From contig NZ_JALAHQ010000004.1 of the NCBI RefSeq assembly GCF_036983985.1, positions 1 to 64,000 on the forward strand: a DNA stretch of 64,000 nucleotides, given 5' to 3'. The notes beneath the pieces were generated by a model, which had not been told where the DNA came from, searched no databases, and saw only the letters and a list, made by a program, of their open reading frames with translations. Below, in pieces: positions 24,506 to 33,694 of this stretch. A program made the translations under genes and the position numbers. Every line of letters begins with the position of its first letter. Within the stretch, counting starts at the first letter, position 1. This stretch comes from Alishewanella metallidurans. GTDB taxonomy: Bacteria > Pseudomonadota > Gammaproteobacteria > Enterobacterales > Alteromonadaceae.

Positions 24506-25186
24506 CTAGGTTTGAGCCCACTGTCGCAGCAAGTTATGGTAAACACCGGTAAGCTGCACTATTTCTTGGCTATCGGCTACTTGTTGGCGTAACGACTGAA
24601 TTGCCATATCCATATCAAATAACAGGCTACGCTTTTCATCACTGGCTACCATACTTTGTAACCAAAAAAATGAGGCTAAACGTCGCCCTCGCGTTACCGG
24701 TGTCACCTTGTGTAAGCTGGTTGACGGGTACAACACCATATCACCGGCGGCCAGTTTTACCTTGTGCGCGCCAAAGGTATCTTCAATAACTAATTCACCA
24801 CCGTCGTACTCATCCGGCTCAGAAAAAAACAACGTCATCGATAAATCGGTGCGTACTTTTACTGGTGTGCCCGGCACTTGCCGAATAGCATTATCAACAT
24901 GCACGCCAAACGACTGGCCACCTTGGTAACAGTTAAACAAGGGCGGAAATATTTTTAGCGGTAATGCGGCGGACATAAACAGCTTATTTACCGCCAGCGC
25001 CTGAAGCACCATATCGCCTAATTGCTTAGCTTCACGGCTACTTTCTGGCAGTTGTAAGTTATGTTTGGCCTGCGCCGACTGATAACCGGCAGTAACATTA
25101 CCATCAGCCCAATCAGCTGCTAGCAATAACTCTTTGCCAGCAGCTACCTGCGCTTTAGTTAATACCTGTGGAATTTTTAACAGCAT
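24506..25186 (-). CDS. PKHD-type 2OG-Fe(II) hydroxylase, PiuC/YbiX-like
   Basis: 226 residues from the ATG at 25184-25186, chosen because CCGGAG lies 6 bp upstream; a longer open frame adds 18 unlikely residues. N-terminal MLLKIPQVLTKAQV is PiuC-like. Iron ligands appear as FGVHVDNAI (HxD) and SLHKVTPVTRGRRLASFFW (distal His, then the 2OG-binding Arg). It sits 87 bp downstream of a TonB siderophore receptor on the same strand, the same pairing as piuC with the piuA receptor in Pseudomonas, so a role in iron acquisition is inferred. Confidence 0.9.
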   Translation of the reverse strand: MLLKIPQVLTKAQVAAGKELLLAADWADGNVTAGYQSAQAKHNLQLPESSREAKQLGDMVLQALAVNKLFMSAALPLKIFPPLFNCYQGGQSFGVHVDNAIRQVPGTPVKVRTDLSMTLFFSEPDEYDGGELVIEDTFGAHKVKLAAGDMVLYPSTSLHKVTPVTRGRRLASFFWLQSMVASDEKRSLLFDMDMAIQSLRQQVADSQEIVQLTGVYHNLLRQWAQT

Positions 25187-25272
25187 TTCAACTCCGGTGA
25201 AAATTAACGTGGTATTTAACGGAGAAAACCCCGCACACATTGCTGCTAGCGGGGCTTAACACTCGCGTGTAT

Positions 25273-27477
25273 TTAGAAACTGTAACTTGCGGTTACACTA
25301 ACATAACGCCCAGCACCAGGAATAAAGTGCCCGCCACCTAACTGCTCGATATAACGTTTATCGGTTAAGTTAACACCGTTTAGCTGTAGGCCTAACTTTT
25401 CTGTGGCTTGGTACGACAACATAATATCGTAGCTGGTGTAACCTGGGGCAACTTTGCGCGTTGCGGTAGAACCGTTATAACGCTCGCCCACGTATTGCGC
25501 ACCACCACCAAAGGCCAGTTGGTCGTTAAAGTCGTAACGGCTCCAAACACTTAACGAATGTTTAGGCGTGCGAGCCAACTCCATTCCCACTTGGTTGGCA
25601 GCACTGCCTTCTGCGCTAATTACTTCGCTGTCTTGATAGGTGTAAGAACCAATAACTGTCCAGTTAGGCTGTAAATAACCTACTGCACTTAGCTCAAGGC
25701 CTTGCACTCGCTGCTCGCCATTTAGCGTATATTCACCGCTAAAGTCTGGATCTGGTGTGCGCGCATGGTTTTTATCGGTTCTAAATAGGGCCACGCTAGT
25801 TAATAGGCGTCCATCTAGCAAGTCCCATTTAGTACCAAGTTCAATACTACGGGTTTCCTCTGGGTCTAATTCCGACATATTGCCAGTAGCTGATACCGTT
25901 AAGCCTTCAGCCGATGGGTTAAACGAATTACCGTAGGCAAAGTAAATGCTGCCGTTAGCTGCAGGTTTGTACACTACGCCGGCGTTCCAACTTAAAATAG
26001 AATCTTTCGTATCAACCGTTAACGTAGGATCTGCGTAGTTATACTGATAATCAGTTTTAAAGTTGTCCCAACGCGCACCTAAGGTCAGCTCCCATTGCGG
26101 GTCTAACGTCAAAGTATCAAACACATATAGCGCAGTACTTTTGCCTTTAGCTTTGGTACTAGTGCCGTCTCGGCCATAAATACCGGTGTAGGCTTTACGT
26201 GGGTCTGGGTTATATAAATCGACTAAAACGGGCGTGCTATCTAAATTGTCGTCCACTAAATCAACCGTATTCCAGCGCTTAAAGGTTTCACTAGCCCACT
26301 CGACACCAGTGACTAGGTTATGTTTTACGCTGCCGGTTTGGTATTCACCAATTAGATCAAACTGCACTGCCGATAATGAATTTTTCGTATCACGAGTTTT
26401 TTCATCGCTTTGCCGCACGTCGGTACTGGTTTTCTGATTAATAAAACGCGGCGCGGTAACAATGCTTTCACGCGCGACTGAGCCTACCCGTGCTTGAACC
26501 CGCAAGGTTGTTGTATTGCTTATATCTTGTTCAAACCGCGCGGTTAGCGATTGCCCTTTTATATCTTCGTAATCACGAAATACGTTACCGTAAAAGTTAT
26601 CAAAGCTTACCGGTGGTGCTTTATTAATATAGGGCGCCAACGCAGGTATTGCTGCCGCATCCGACACCCAAGGTAAGCCATAGTCAGATAAGTTATCTTG
26701 TTTTTGATATTCAGCATTAATGCTAAAGCGCTGCTCAGTACCTATGCCGGTTGCCAATGACAATGCTGCGGCATTTTTACTATTAAACACTTCGTTGCGA
26801 CCAGCAACGTCAATATCGTCCGATAATAAGTTAAGCCGCAGGGCCGTGGTTTCGCCCACAGCAACATTACTATCAAGCATGGCACGATAATCAGACTCTG
26901 TGCCTAAACGCAGGCTAACATCGGTAAATTGGTCTAATTTCGCAGTTTTTGATTGTAAGTTGATGCTACCGCCTGTCGCGCCGCGGCCAGACACGGCAGA
27001 ACCTGGGCCTTTTGCGACTTCAATGCTTTCTAAGTTGTAGGTGTCACGGCTATAACCGGCAATATCACGAATACCATCAACAAAAATATCGGTGCTAGCA
27101 CTAAAACCACGAATTGACATGCTATCGCCGCTTGGCGCGCCACCTTCACCAGCCGCTAGTGAAATACCCGACACGTTACGCAGCGCATCACGCAAGCTAT
27201 CAACTGAACGATCTTTCATTACCGCTTGAGGTATAACGGTAATGGTTTTTGCAGTGTCTAGTAATGGCTGAGTAAGTTTGAAATTAGCCGAACGTTCAAC
27301 TTTTACGTCGCCTTCAGTACTGGTTTTTGCTTCAGCTACGGCCAGCTCTTGTACCGGTTCGGTTTGTTGCGCATGAGCTTGCGCAGCTAGTACAGCACAG
27401 GCTAGCGTAACGGCTAGGGCCAGAGGCGCCTTATTAAACTTGGTACCGTTATTGGCAGAATCAGCCTTTAATGTCAT
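25273..27477 (-). CDS. TonB-dependent siderophore receptor, catecholate (Fiu/PiuA-like) type
   Basis: 734 residues when started at the second ATG (25-codon signal region follows), because GGAG lies 7 bp before it. Signal peptide LALAVTLACAVLAAQAHAQQ. The plug has TVIPQAVMKDRSVDSLRDAL, GISLAAGEGGAPSGDSMSIRG and VAKGPGSAVSGRGATGGSINL; the barrel ends YVSVTASYSF with terminal Phe. LGARWDNF and other strand repeats are typical. It should import ferric catecholates. A Fur-like site lies upstream at 27590-27608. Confidence 0.93.
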   Translation of the reverse strand: MTLKADSANNGTKFNKAPLALAVTLACAVLAAQAHAQQTEPVQELAVAEAKTSTEGDVKVERSANFKLTQPLLDTAKTITVIPQAVMKDRSVDSLRDALRNVSGISLAAGEGGAPSGDSMSIRGFSASTDIFVDGIRDIAGYSRDTYNLESIEVAKGPGSAVSGRGATGGSINLQSKTAKLDQFTDVSLRLGTESDYRAMLDSNVAVGETTALRLNLLSDDIDVAGRNEVFNSKNAAALSLATGIGTEQRFSINAEYQKQDNLSDYGLPWVSDAAAIPALAPYINKAPPVSFDNFYGNVFRDYEDIKGQSLTARFEQDISNTTTLRVQARVGSVARESIVTAPRFINQKTSTDVRQSDEKTRDTKNSLSAVQFDLIGEYQTGSVKHNLVTGVEWASETFKRWNTVDLVDDNLDSTPVLVDLYNPDPRKAYTGIYGRDGTSTKAKGKSTALYVFDTLTLDPQWELTLGARWDNFKTDYQYNYADPTLTVDTKDSILSWNAGVVYKPAANGSIYFAYGNSFNPSAEGLTVSATGNMSELDPEETRSIELGTKWDLLDGRLLTSVALFRTDKNHARTPDPDFSGEYTLNGEQRVQGLELSAVGYLQPNWTVIGSYTYQDSEVISAEGSAANQVGMELARTPKHSLSVWSRYDFNDQLAFGGGAQYVGERYNGSTATRKVAPGYTSYDIMLSYQATEKLGLQLNGVNLTDKRYIEQLGGGHFIPGAGRYVSVTASYSF

Positions 27478-27589
27478 GTTTTGCTCCATGTTTTTGTCGT
27501 TCTAGCGCTCGAATAGCGCATCAATCCGGACGGTTGTATGCCGGCATTTATTTATCGGCGAATATGCTAGCACTGCGATAATGCAATGT

Positions 27590-27608
27590 AAATGAGAAAG
27601 ATTATCAG
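27590..27608. promoter_or_regulatory. Fur-box-like site between the receptor and the TonB2 operon
   Basis: AAATGAGAAAGATTATCAG resembles one orientation of the Fur consensus (GATAATGATAATCATTATC), with conserved AATGA and GATTATC parts. It lies in the 206-bp divergent region and could repress both the leftward receptor and the rightward exb/ton operon when iron is plentiful. Recognised by eye only. Confidence 0.5.
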
Positions 27609-27683
27609 TTGCGTTCAGTGCACGGTTTTGACATAATGCACCATCTGTTAACCTTGTGGTCACGACCCAAACGCTGGCAAAAC

Positions 27684-28511
27684 ATGCAAAAACTTTATCA
27701 AAACTCGAAAAATATCGCCTTAAAGCATTGTTTATTAGCTATTTTTCTTATATATCCACTCTCTAGCGCCGCGACTACACCGCAAGCTGTTCAGCAATTA
27801 GATGCGTTGGTACAGCAATGGTTAGCCTTAGAGCAGCAACAGCTACAAATTCAACAAGACGGCCAGCAGCGTAAGCAAAGCCTGCAACAGGGCATCAGTT
27901 TACTGCAGGCAGAACAAAAGCAGTTGCAACAAGTACTTGAGCGTAACAACAAGCAAAACAATGCCGTTGACGAAAAGCGCAACGAACTGCTGGCCCAGCA
28001 GCAGCAACTAGAACAGCAGCAACAGCAAGGCACAAAAAAAATTGCGGCGTTATTACAACAAGTACAAGTAATGCAACCGCAATTACCGCCACCGTTACAA
28101 CAGTTATGGCAACAAGAGCTAGATAGCTTGTCAGATAGCGCTGATAGCTCAATTAAATTACAACGGGCATTATTTTTACTGGGTAAGCTAGCCGAGTTTC
28201 AACAGCGGCTTAGCCTAGATGATATGACGCTAACTACAGCAGAGGGCCAACAAGTACGAGTGCGCCAGCTGTATTTAGGCGCCAGCCAAGCTTGGTTTAG
28301 TAGCGCTGATGGCAGCTACACCGGCATAGGTTTCCCAGCCAGCACCGGCTGGACCTGGCAGTTTGATAACAGCATAGATAGCGCACCAATACTTAGTGCC
28401 ATTGCCATACTAGAAAAGCGTGCCCAAGCTGAGCTTATTAGCCTACCTATTCAGCTTTCTGGCGAAACCTCTACTCATACCGGCGCGGCCGTACAGGAGA
28501 AAACGCCATGA
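27684..28511 (+). CDS. DUF3450 periplasmic coiled-coil protein of a TonB2 system
   Basis: 275 residues from ATG 27684, which begins a signal peptide (LKHCLLAIFLIYPLSSAA). ATG 27636 and an in-frame TTG further upstream are alternatives. Nearly half is Gln-rich coiled coil (about 45-135), then a globular end with VRVRQLYLGASQAWFSSADG and GWTWQFDNS, which is typical of DUF3450. These proteins are encoded at the head of TonB2 clusters in Vibrio, Shewanella and relatives. Overlaps the next gene by 4 bp. Confidence 0.85.
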   Translation: MQKLYQNSKNIALKHCLLAIFLIYPLSSAATTPQAVQQLDALVQQWLALEQQQLQIQQDGQQRKQSLQQGISLLQAEQKQLQQVLERNNKQNNAVDEKRNELLAQQQQLEQQQQQGTKKIAALLQQVQVMQPQLPPPLQQLWQQELDSLSDSADSSIKLQRALFLLGKLAEFQQRLSLDDMTLTTAEGQQVRVRQLYLGASQAWFSSADGSYTGIGFPASTGWTWQFDNSIDSAPILSAIAILEKRAQAELISLPIQLSGETSTHTGAAVQEKTP

Positions 28512-29815
28512 AACCAAGCCGTTTTCTGCTTAGTATAAAACAGATTATTACCCTTACCGGTATGGCGTTACTGGCAACAACAACGCTAACTGCAGCGGCA
28601 GCCGATGTGAATGCCTCAGTACTAGCCGATATTCAAAAAGCCCAACAAACATTAAGCAGCACAGAAAAACAAATTAGCCAGCAACAACAGCAGCTCACTA
28701 CGCAATATCAAGCGTTGCAGCAGCAAGTGCAGCAACTTAGAGAAAAAACCGCAGTGGCGCGACGGGCTGAAGATGAAAGCACGTTAGGCTTAAACCAGCT
28801 AACTGAGCGCTTAAAAGGTTGGCAAGATCAGCAGCAGTATCAGAAAAATCAGCTGGCCAGCTTTATTCGTCAGCATCATTTAGCCGTTACCGACACTAAT
28901 CTGAATAACCAGTTACAAGCTGCCAGCGCTTATGCGGCACAGTTACAGCAAAGCCTTTATCCGCAGTGGCAAGCACGCGATATTATTCAGCCAAATGGTG
29001 AATTAATTAATGCCAAGGTGCTTAGCGCTGGGCCCATTAGTTGGTACTGGTTAGCACAACAACAGCAGGGCGGTTTATTAGCTCATCGCAGTAATGATGC
29101 AGAAGTACCTACCGTTGCGCTGCCATTTAGCGATAACTCGGCGCTAGCGCAATTACAACAGCAATCACGCGCCGAGCTGATGTTTGATCCCAGTTTAAAC
29201 AAGGCGTTACTGAAAAGTACTCAGCATGAATCAGCGGTTAGTCATATTAGTAAAGGCGGCGTTTGGGCCCTGCCTATTTTAGCTTTTGCCTTGGTGGCCT
29301 TAGTTATTGCGCTGCATAAAGCGTGGCAACTTTGGCGCTTACCCGCGGTGCAAACGGCAAGCTTACCTAATGCTCGCGTACAACACACTAGTGGTTTTGC
29401 CCAGCAATTAGCCAGTTGTAGCGAAAAACATGCGATTGGCCATCAACGCGACGACGCACTATTTGCCGTGTTGCAACACAGCCGGTTAACGTTAGATGCG
29501 AGGTTAGGCGCTATTGCCGTAACCGCGGCTGTGGCACCGTTATTAGGCTTGCTCGGCACGGTTAGCGGCATGATTGAAACCTTTAATATGATGACGTTGT
29601 TTGGCTCTGGCGACCCGCAAGTGGTATCGGGTGGTATTGCCCAAGCGCTTATTACTACCGAACTCGGCTTAGTAGTCGCCATACCGGCGCTGGTATTACA
29701 TGCGCTGCTGTCACGCAAAGCCCGTAGCTACTATCACCAGCTTGAAGCTTTAGCCTTAAGCCTATCGCAAAGCCCGCAGCCTCAGTCTGCCATTACTCAG
29801 GAGCATGCAGCATGA
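28508..29815 (+). CDS. Long MotA/TolQ/ExbB-family proton channel with periplasmic coiled coil (TtpC-like)
   Basis: 435 residues. N-terminal signal or TM, then a Gln-rich coiled coil (about 35-125) and a periplasmic region, TM near 258-275, and a C-terminal ExbB core with APLLGLLGTVSGMIETFNMM near 340-360 and QALITTELGLVVAIPALVLH near 380-400. The long form followed by a short ExbB is the TtpC arrangement known from Vibrio TonB2 systems, where it is needed with ExbB2-ExbD2-TonB2. Overlaps the next gene by 4 bp. Confidence 0.9.
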   Translation: MKPSRFLLSIKQIITLTGMALLATTTLTAAAADVNASVLADIQKAQQTLSSTEKQISQQQQQLTTQYQALQQQVQQLREKTAVARRAEDESTLGLNQLTERLKGWQDQQQYQKNQLASFIRQHHLAVTDTNLNNQLQAASAYAAQLQQSLYPQWQARDIIQPNGELINAKVLSAGPISWYWLAQQQQGGLLAHRSNDAEVPTVALPFSDNSALAQLQQQSRAELMFDPSLNKALLKSTQHESAVSHISKGGVWALPILAFALVALVIALHKAWQLWRLPAVQTASLPNARVQHTSGFAQQLASCSEKHAIGHQRDDALFAVLQHSRLTLDARLGAIAVTAAVAPLLGLLGTVSGMIETFNMMTLFGSGDPQVVSGGIAQALITTELGLVVAIPALVLHALLSRKARSYYHQLEALALSLSQSPQPQSAITQEHAA

Positions 29816-30198
29816 TCTCAATGTTATTCGACAACCTTGTTTGTTGGTTAATTTTAGCCGCAGCGTTAGGTAGCTATCAGCTGTTATTACAAGAATGGCT
29901 ATTGCTGCGCCAAGGTAACTGGCAACAGTGCGGGCAATGGCAACAATTTAATACCGTACTTATTGCTAGCATGCCGTTATGCGGTTTGCTTGGCACCATT
30001 GTTGGTTTGCTAAGTGTATTTGCTGGTATGGCATCGGGTGGCAGCGGTGCCGCTGATTTAAGTGCAGGCATTGGCGAAGCGCTATTTACCACGCAACTGG
30101 GTTTAACTTGCGCCATTCCAGCTTGGCTATTGCAGTCATCGGTAAGCAGCAAATTAAACCGTGCGCGCATTAATCATCTGTGCCTGCAGGAGGCATAA
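29812..30198 (+). CDS. exbB: ExbB2-type proton channel subunit
   Basis: 128 residues, a short ExbB: TM1 NLVCWLILAAALGSYQLLL, a cytoplasmic stretch, TM2 with MPLCGLLGTIVGLLSVFAGM and TM3 with GEALFTTQLGLTCAIPAWLL. It couples the proton gradient to TonB. It starts inside the previous gene (ATGA) and its TAA overlaps the exbD ATG. Confidence 0.93.
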   Translation: MISMLFDNLVCWLILAAALGSYQLLLQEWLLLRQGNWQQCGQWQQFNTVLIASMPLCGLLGTIVGLLSVFAGMASGGSGAADLSAGIGEALFTTQLGLTCAIPAWLLQSSVSSKLNRARINHLCLQEA

Positions 30199-30602
30199 TG
30201 CAGCAGCGATTAGGCCAACGCTTAGAGCAGCAACATCAGGGCATTGATATGTCGCCGTTGCTGGATGTGGTGTTTATTCTGCTTATTTTCTTTATTGTTA
30301 CTACGGTGTTTGTGCGTGAAACCGGTGTAGACGTTGATAAGCCACAAGCCGTATCAGCCAGTCAACTTGAGCAATTGGTCATACTGATCGCTATTACCGA
30401 TCAAGGCGCAGTATATTACGACGGCAGCAATATTGGTGTAGACGGCGTACAACCCACTGTTGAGCAGCTGTTACGTGAACGTACGCGCCCCGTAGTGCTG
30501 CAAGTAGACAAAACCGTACCCGCTGACTTATTAGTGAAAGTACTTGATGCCGCTAAACTTGCCGGTGCCAGCCAAGTAAGCCTAGCCACGGTAGCCGAGT
30601 AA
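30198..30602 (+). CDS. exbD: ExbD-type proton channel subunit
   Basis: 134 residues from ATG 30198, preceded by CAGGAGG. A frame start at 30180 lies inside exbB and is less likely. The single TM carries the essential acid: IDMSPLLDVVFILLIFFIVTT, Asp near residue 24. The periplasmic domain VDVDKPQAVSASQLEQL and PVVLQVDKTVPADLLVKVLD are standard. Partner of the two ExbB-like proteins. Confidence 0.95.
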   Translation: MQQRLGQRLEQQHQGIDMSPLLDVVFILLIFFIVTTVFVRETGVDVDKPQAVSASQLEQLVILIAITDQGAVYYDGSNIGVDGVQPTVEQLLRERTRPVVLQVDKTVPADLLVKVLDAAKLAGASQVSLATVAE

Positions 30603-30603
30603 G

Positions 30604-31236
30604 ATGCACTCGCGTATACGTTTAATCGCCTTTGGTTTAAGTATTTTATTACTAACAGCCGCGCTCGGCATGATGTGGTATTCCCGCCAATTTCAGCCAT
30701 TAGCCGAACAAAAATTACTGGTGCGGCCAATTGATCTTGCTAGCCTACCGGTACCACCACCACCGCCGCCACCTAGCCCACCGCAGCCAGTTACCAATAC
30801 ACCGGTATTAGATGTGCAAGTAAATACCCATAGCGCAGTGCAAATACCCACACCGGATATTACGCTAACGAAACCGCAATTAGAGCTCAACGCGCCTAAA
30901 CCACAGGTGCAGCAGCTGCAATGGCAATCGTTACAGATGGAAATAAATGCCTTTAGCCTTGATCAACTAGATGCACTGCCTGTGCTACAAACGCCGCTTA
31001 ATGCCGTATTTCCACGTAGTTTAAGCCGACAGGGCGTAAAAAATGTTCGCGTAAAACTAGATATACTGATTGATGAGCACGGCAAGATCACCCTGCTTGA
31101 TATTGTCGAAAACCCGTACCCTGAACTTAAACCTGAAATTGAACGCATTGTACGCAATAGCCGTTTTAGTATGCCAACTAAAGCTAACGAAGCGGTAAGC
31201 GCTCGGTTTATTTGGCCAGTAGAATTTAAACCTTAA
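30604..31236 (+). CDS. tonB: TonB-family energy transducer
   Basis: 210 residues. N-terminal anchor (LIAFGLSILLLTAALGMMWY), a short proline stretch (PVPPPPPPPSPPQP) instead of the long X-Pro/Lys-Pro spacer of E. coli TonB, and a C-terminal TonB domain (VFPRSLSRQGVKNVRVKLDI, DIVENPYPELKPEIERIVRN, RFIWPVEFKP). The short reach is typical of TonB2. It would contact TonB boxes of the receptors on either side. Confidence 0.93.
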   Translation: MHSRIRLIAFGLSILLLTAALGMMWYSRQFQPLAEQKLLVRPIDLASLPVPPPPPPPSPPQPVTNTPVLDVQVNTHSAVQIPTPDITLTKPQLELNAPKPQVQQLQWQSLQMEINAFSLDQLDALPVLQTPLNAVFPRSLSRQGVKNVRVKLDILIDEHGKITLLDIVENPYPELKPEIERIVRNSRFSMPTKANEAVSARFIWPVEFKP

Positions 31237-31254
31237 CTGCGGAATGGTTAAACG

Positions 31255-32643
31255 ATGACATCTTTTTATAAAATCGCCGTATTCAATACAAAAGTATTAA
31301 AAACAGCAGTAGTGGGTTTGGTTATATTTGCCAGTTCAAGCTGGGCTAACACTTTACAAGTGAAACTGGCCGAGCCGGTATGGCAGGTTATGCTAAATAA
31401 TACCGCTATTGCTCAACGCACTGCCGCAGTTAGCCCAGTGGAACTTGGTTTTTCGCGCCAACTACAACCGTTATTACAGCAAAAAGATTATAAAGCCATT
31501 GCCGAGCTATTTAACCAGCGCCCGCTACAAACTGATAGCGCCGCACTGCAAGTGCTACGTGGTCAGGTATTGCTGTCGCTACAGCGTTATGACGACGCCG
31601 TAACGGCCCTGCAAGCCGCACTAAAGCAGCAGCCAGATTTAGCGCTAGCACATCAAGCCATTAGCTTAGTGTTTATGCAACAGCAGCAATATACCCAAGC
31701 CCGACCACATTTAGTCGCGGCCATTAATTTAGGCGTTGCCGATGCCCAAGTGTATGGCCAGTTGGCGTTTATTAACCTACAAACCGCCCAGCCGGCCAGC
31801 GCCGTCGCGGGCTATCAACAAGCACTAATGCTTGAACCCGATAACAACCAATGGCAGCAAGGTTTACTGTATGCGCTAATTCAAAGCCAAGCGTGGCCAC
31901 AAGCACAAGCGATGCTTGAACAACTCTTGCAGCAACAGCCTGACAATAAAACGCTATGGTTGCAGCGTAGCCAACTGGCGCTCAGCCAGGGTAATTCAAA
32001 CCAAGCTTTAAGCAGTATTGAAGTGGCGCTGCGTTTAGGTGAAAACAGCGCAGAAAACCTGCTATTAGCGGCGCAACTACACCTTGCCCACGGTAGCGCC
32101 GAGCATGGTGTTAGCTTATTACAACGCGCCATTATCGCTGGTGGTAACAAAAGCGATGCGTGGCATACGCCATTATTGCAGGCCGTACAGTATTTAACTT
32201 ACCAGCAACAATGGTCGGCTGTACGGCGTTTATTACAAAAACCACACTTACCCACTGAACGCTTAACGGCAAAACAGCAGTCACAATTAGCCTTGGTACA
32301 AGCACAGCTAGCAACGGCAGATAAACAACCTAAACAAGCGCTAAAGGCCTTGCAGCAAGCGGTAGCGTTAGACCCACTAGCCGGTGATGCCATATTGGCT
32401 TTAGCCCAGTGGTACGAAACTCAGGGCAATATTGAATTAGCCAGCATTAACTACAGCCGTGCCGCTACCATTAGCGAAGTAAAATTGTCAGCATTACAAC
32501 GGCAAGCGCAACTGGAAATTAATCGGCAACAATATCAAATTGCGCTGCGCTTATTACAACAGGTACGACAATTAGCCCCACAACGCCAAGACATTGCCGA
32601 CAACATTCGCAGTTTGCAGCAATTGGTGCGGCAACAAAGTTAA
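31255..32643 (+). CDS. TPR-repeat protein of the TonB2 operon
   Basis: 462 residues. N-terminal signal sequence (VVGLVIFASSSWA), then tandem TPR-like helical pairs from about 80 to the end (for example YDDAVTALQAALKQQPDLAL, PASAVAGYQQALMLEPDNNQ, PKQALKALQQAVALDPLAGD). TPR proteins terminate many TonB2 operons and are thought to aid assembly of the complex; exact role unproven. 18 bp after tonB. Confidence 0.88.
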   Translation: MTSFYKIAVFNTKVLKTAVVGLVIFASSSWANTLQVKLAEPVWQVMLNNTAIAQRTAAVSPVELGFSRQLQPLLQQKDYKAIAELFNQRPLQTDSAALQVLRGQVLLSLQRYDDAVTALQAALKQQPDLALAHQAISLVFMQQQQYTQARPHLVAAINLGVADAQVYGQLAFINLQTAQPASAVAGYQQALMLEPDNNQWQQGLLYALIQSQAWPQAQAMLEQLLQQQPDNKTLWLQRSQLALSQGNSNQALSSIEVALRLGENSAENLLLAAQLHLAHGSAEHGVSLLQRAIIAGGNKSDAWHTPLLQAVQYLTYQQQWSAVRRLLQKPHLPTERLTAKQQSQLALVQAQLATADKQPKQALKALQQAVALDPLAGDAILALAQWYETQGNIELASINYSRAATISEVKLSALQRQAQLEINRQQYQIALRLLQQVRQLAPQRQDIADNIRSLQQLVRQQS

Positions 32644-32680
32644 AACGAGACTAAATAGTAAGTTAGGCCACTTTCACCCA

Positions 32681-32751
32681 AGCGCAGAATGCAGTAAGGT
32701 AACAGACCATTAACGCACATTGCGCTTTATATTCTACTGTTATTCTGCGCT
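32681..32751. other. Complex inverted repeats between the TPR gene and the oxygenase gene
   Basis: AGCGCAGAAT (32681-32690) and ATTCTGCGCT (32742-32751) are exact complements. TAACAG/CTGTTA lies inside them, and AAGGTA pairs with TACCTT lying just outside (32754-32759), so alternative or pseudoknotted folds are possible. No T run. Confidence 0.45.
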
Positions 32752-32785
32752 CTACCTTGCTAAAAATCAGTCCTGAGTAACTGCA

Positions 32786-33490
32786 ATGACCGACTTTATT
32801 GAAATTTATGACAATGCCCTATCAACTGATTTTTGTCAGCAACTGATCAACACTTTTGATGCCAGCCCACACACCACACAAGGCCGTACCGGTGGCGGTG
32901 TAGATTTAACGAAAAAGCACAGTACCGACCTGTATTTATTTCAACATGCTGAATACCAGCCGTTACTGCAGATTATTTTGCAGGCCACTACCCATTACGC
33001 CGCTGAATATTTCAAGAAGTACCATTTTGCCTTAATAGGCCCGGTTGGCTTAACTATTAGCCACCCGCAAACCGGCCAACCCGTGGCTATTACCCAAGAT
33101 AATTACGCAGAGCTGGGGGCAAATAAAGCGGTTGATTTTATGCGCGCACTGTATCGGCTAGGGCCAATACAAGCGCAAAAATATCAGGCAGGTATTGGCA
33201 ACTATGGTTACTGGCATAGCGAAGTTTACCCGCAACAAGGCAGCACCGAGCCATTGCATCGTGCCCTATTGTTTATGTTTTATTTAAACGACGTGGCCGA
33301 AGGTGGCGAAACCGAATTTTATTACCAGCAAAAGTCGATTAAGCCTAAAGCAGGCCGCATGGTAATTGCCCCAGCCTACTTCACCCACACCCACCGTGGC
33401 TGCATTCCCATATCAAACGATAAGTACATTCTTACCAGCTGGATTCTATTTAACCACGCCGAGCAAATTTACGGCGCAGCAACAGCCTAA
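32786..33490 (+). CDS. 2OG-Fe(II) oxygenase, prolyl-4-hydroxylase-like
   Basis: 234 residues, cytoplasmic. The double-stranded beta-helix carries YWHSEVY (HxE iron site, Glu in place of the common Asp) near 150, FMFYLNDVAEGGETEFYYQQ near 170-190, and AYFTHTHRG (distal His) near 202 with ILTSWILF after. AGGETEF is a prolyl-hydroxylase-like signature. Its place just upstream of a Fur-boxed TonB receptor parallels the PiuC-like gene at the other side of the operon. Confidence 0.85.
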   Translation: MTDFIEIYDNALSTDFCQQLINTFDASPHTTQGRTGGGVDLTKKHSTDLYLFQHAEYQPLLQIILQATTHYAAEYFKKYHFALIGPVGLTISHPQTGQPVAITQDNYAELGANKAVDFMRALYRLGPIQAQKYQAGIGNYGYWHSEVYPQQGSTEPLHRALLFMFYLNDVAEGGETEFYYQQKSIKPKAGRMVIAPAYFTHTHRGCIPISNDKYILTSWILFNHAEQIYGAATA

Positions 33491-33613
33491 AGCGGCGGCT
33501 GGCCACTTAACAGCCAGCCTTTTAATTCCTACCTATTTTTCAGTAAATTAACTACCCACTGTAATTCACTACTTATTCAACGATTAATTCCAATTGTTGT
33601 TGCTTTACTCAAT

Positions 33614-33632
33614 GGTAATAATTATCATTCGC
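33614..33632 (+). promoter_or_regulatory. Fur-box-like site upstream of the second TonB receptor
   Basis: GGTAATAATTATCATTCGC closely follows the Fur consensus core (TAATGATAATCATTA), located about 65 bp before the receptor start. Read by eye; better match than the 27590 site. Confidence 0.65.
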
Positions 33633-33694
33633 CACATTGTTTACATAGCGATTTATTTCAGCTTTAAGCTAAACCTTTCCCTCAAGGAGTTTCC

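Noticed and set aside
27609..27683. Longer start for the DUF3450 gene at an in-frame TTG
   Set aside because: It would start directly at the Fur-like site and would put 25 residues before the signal peptide.
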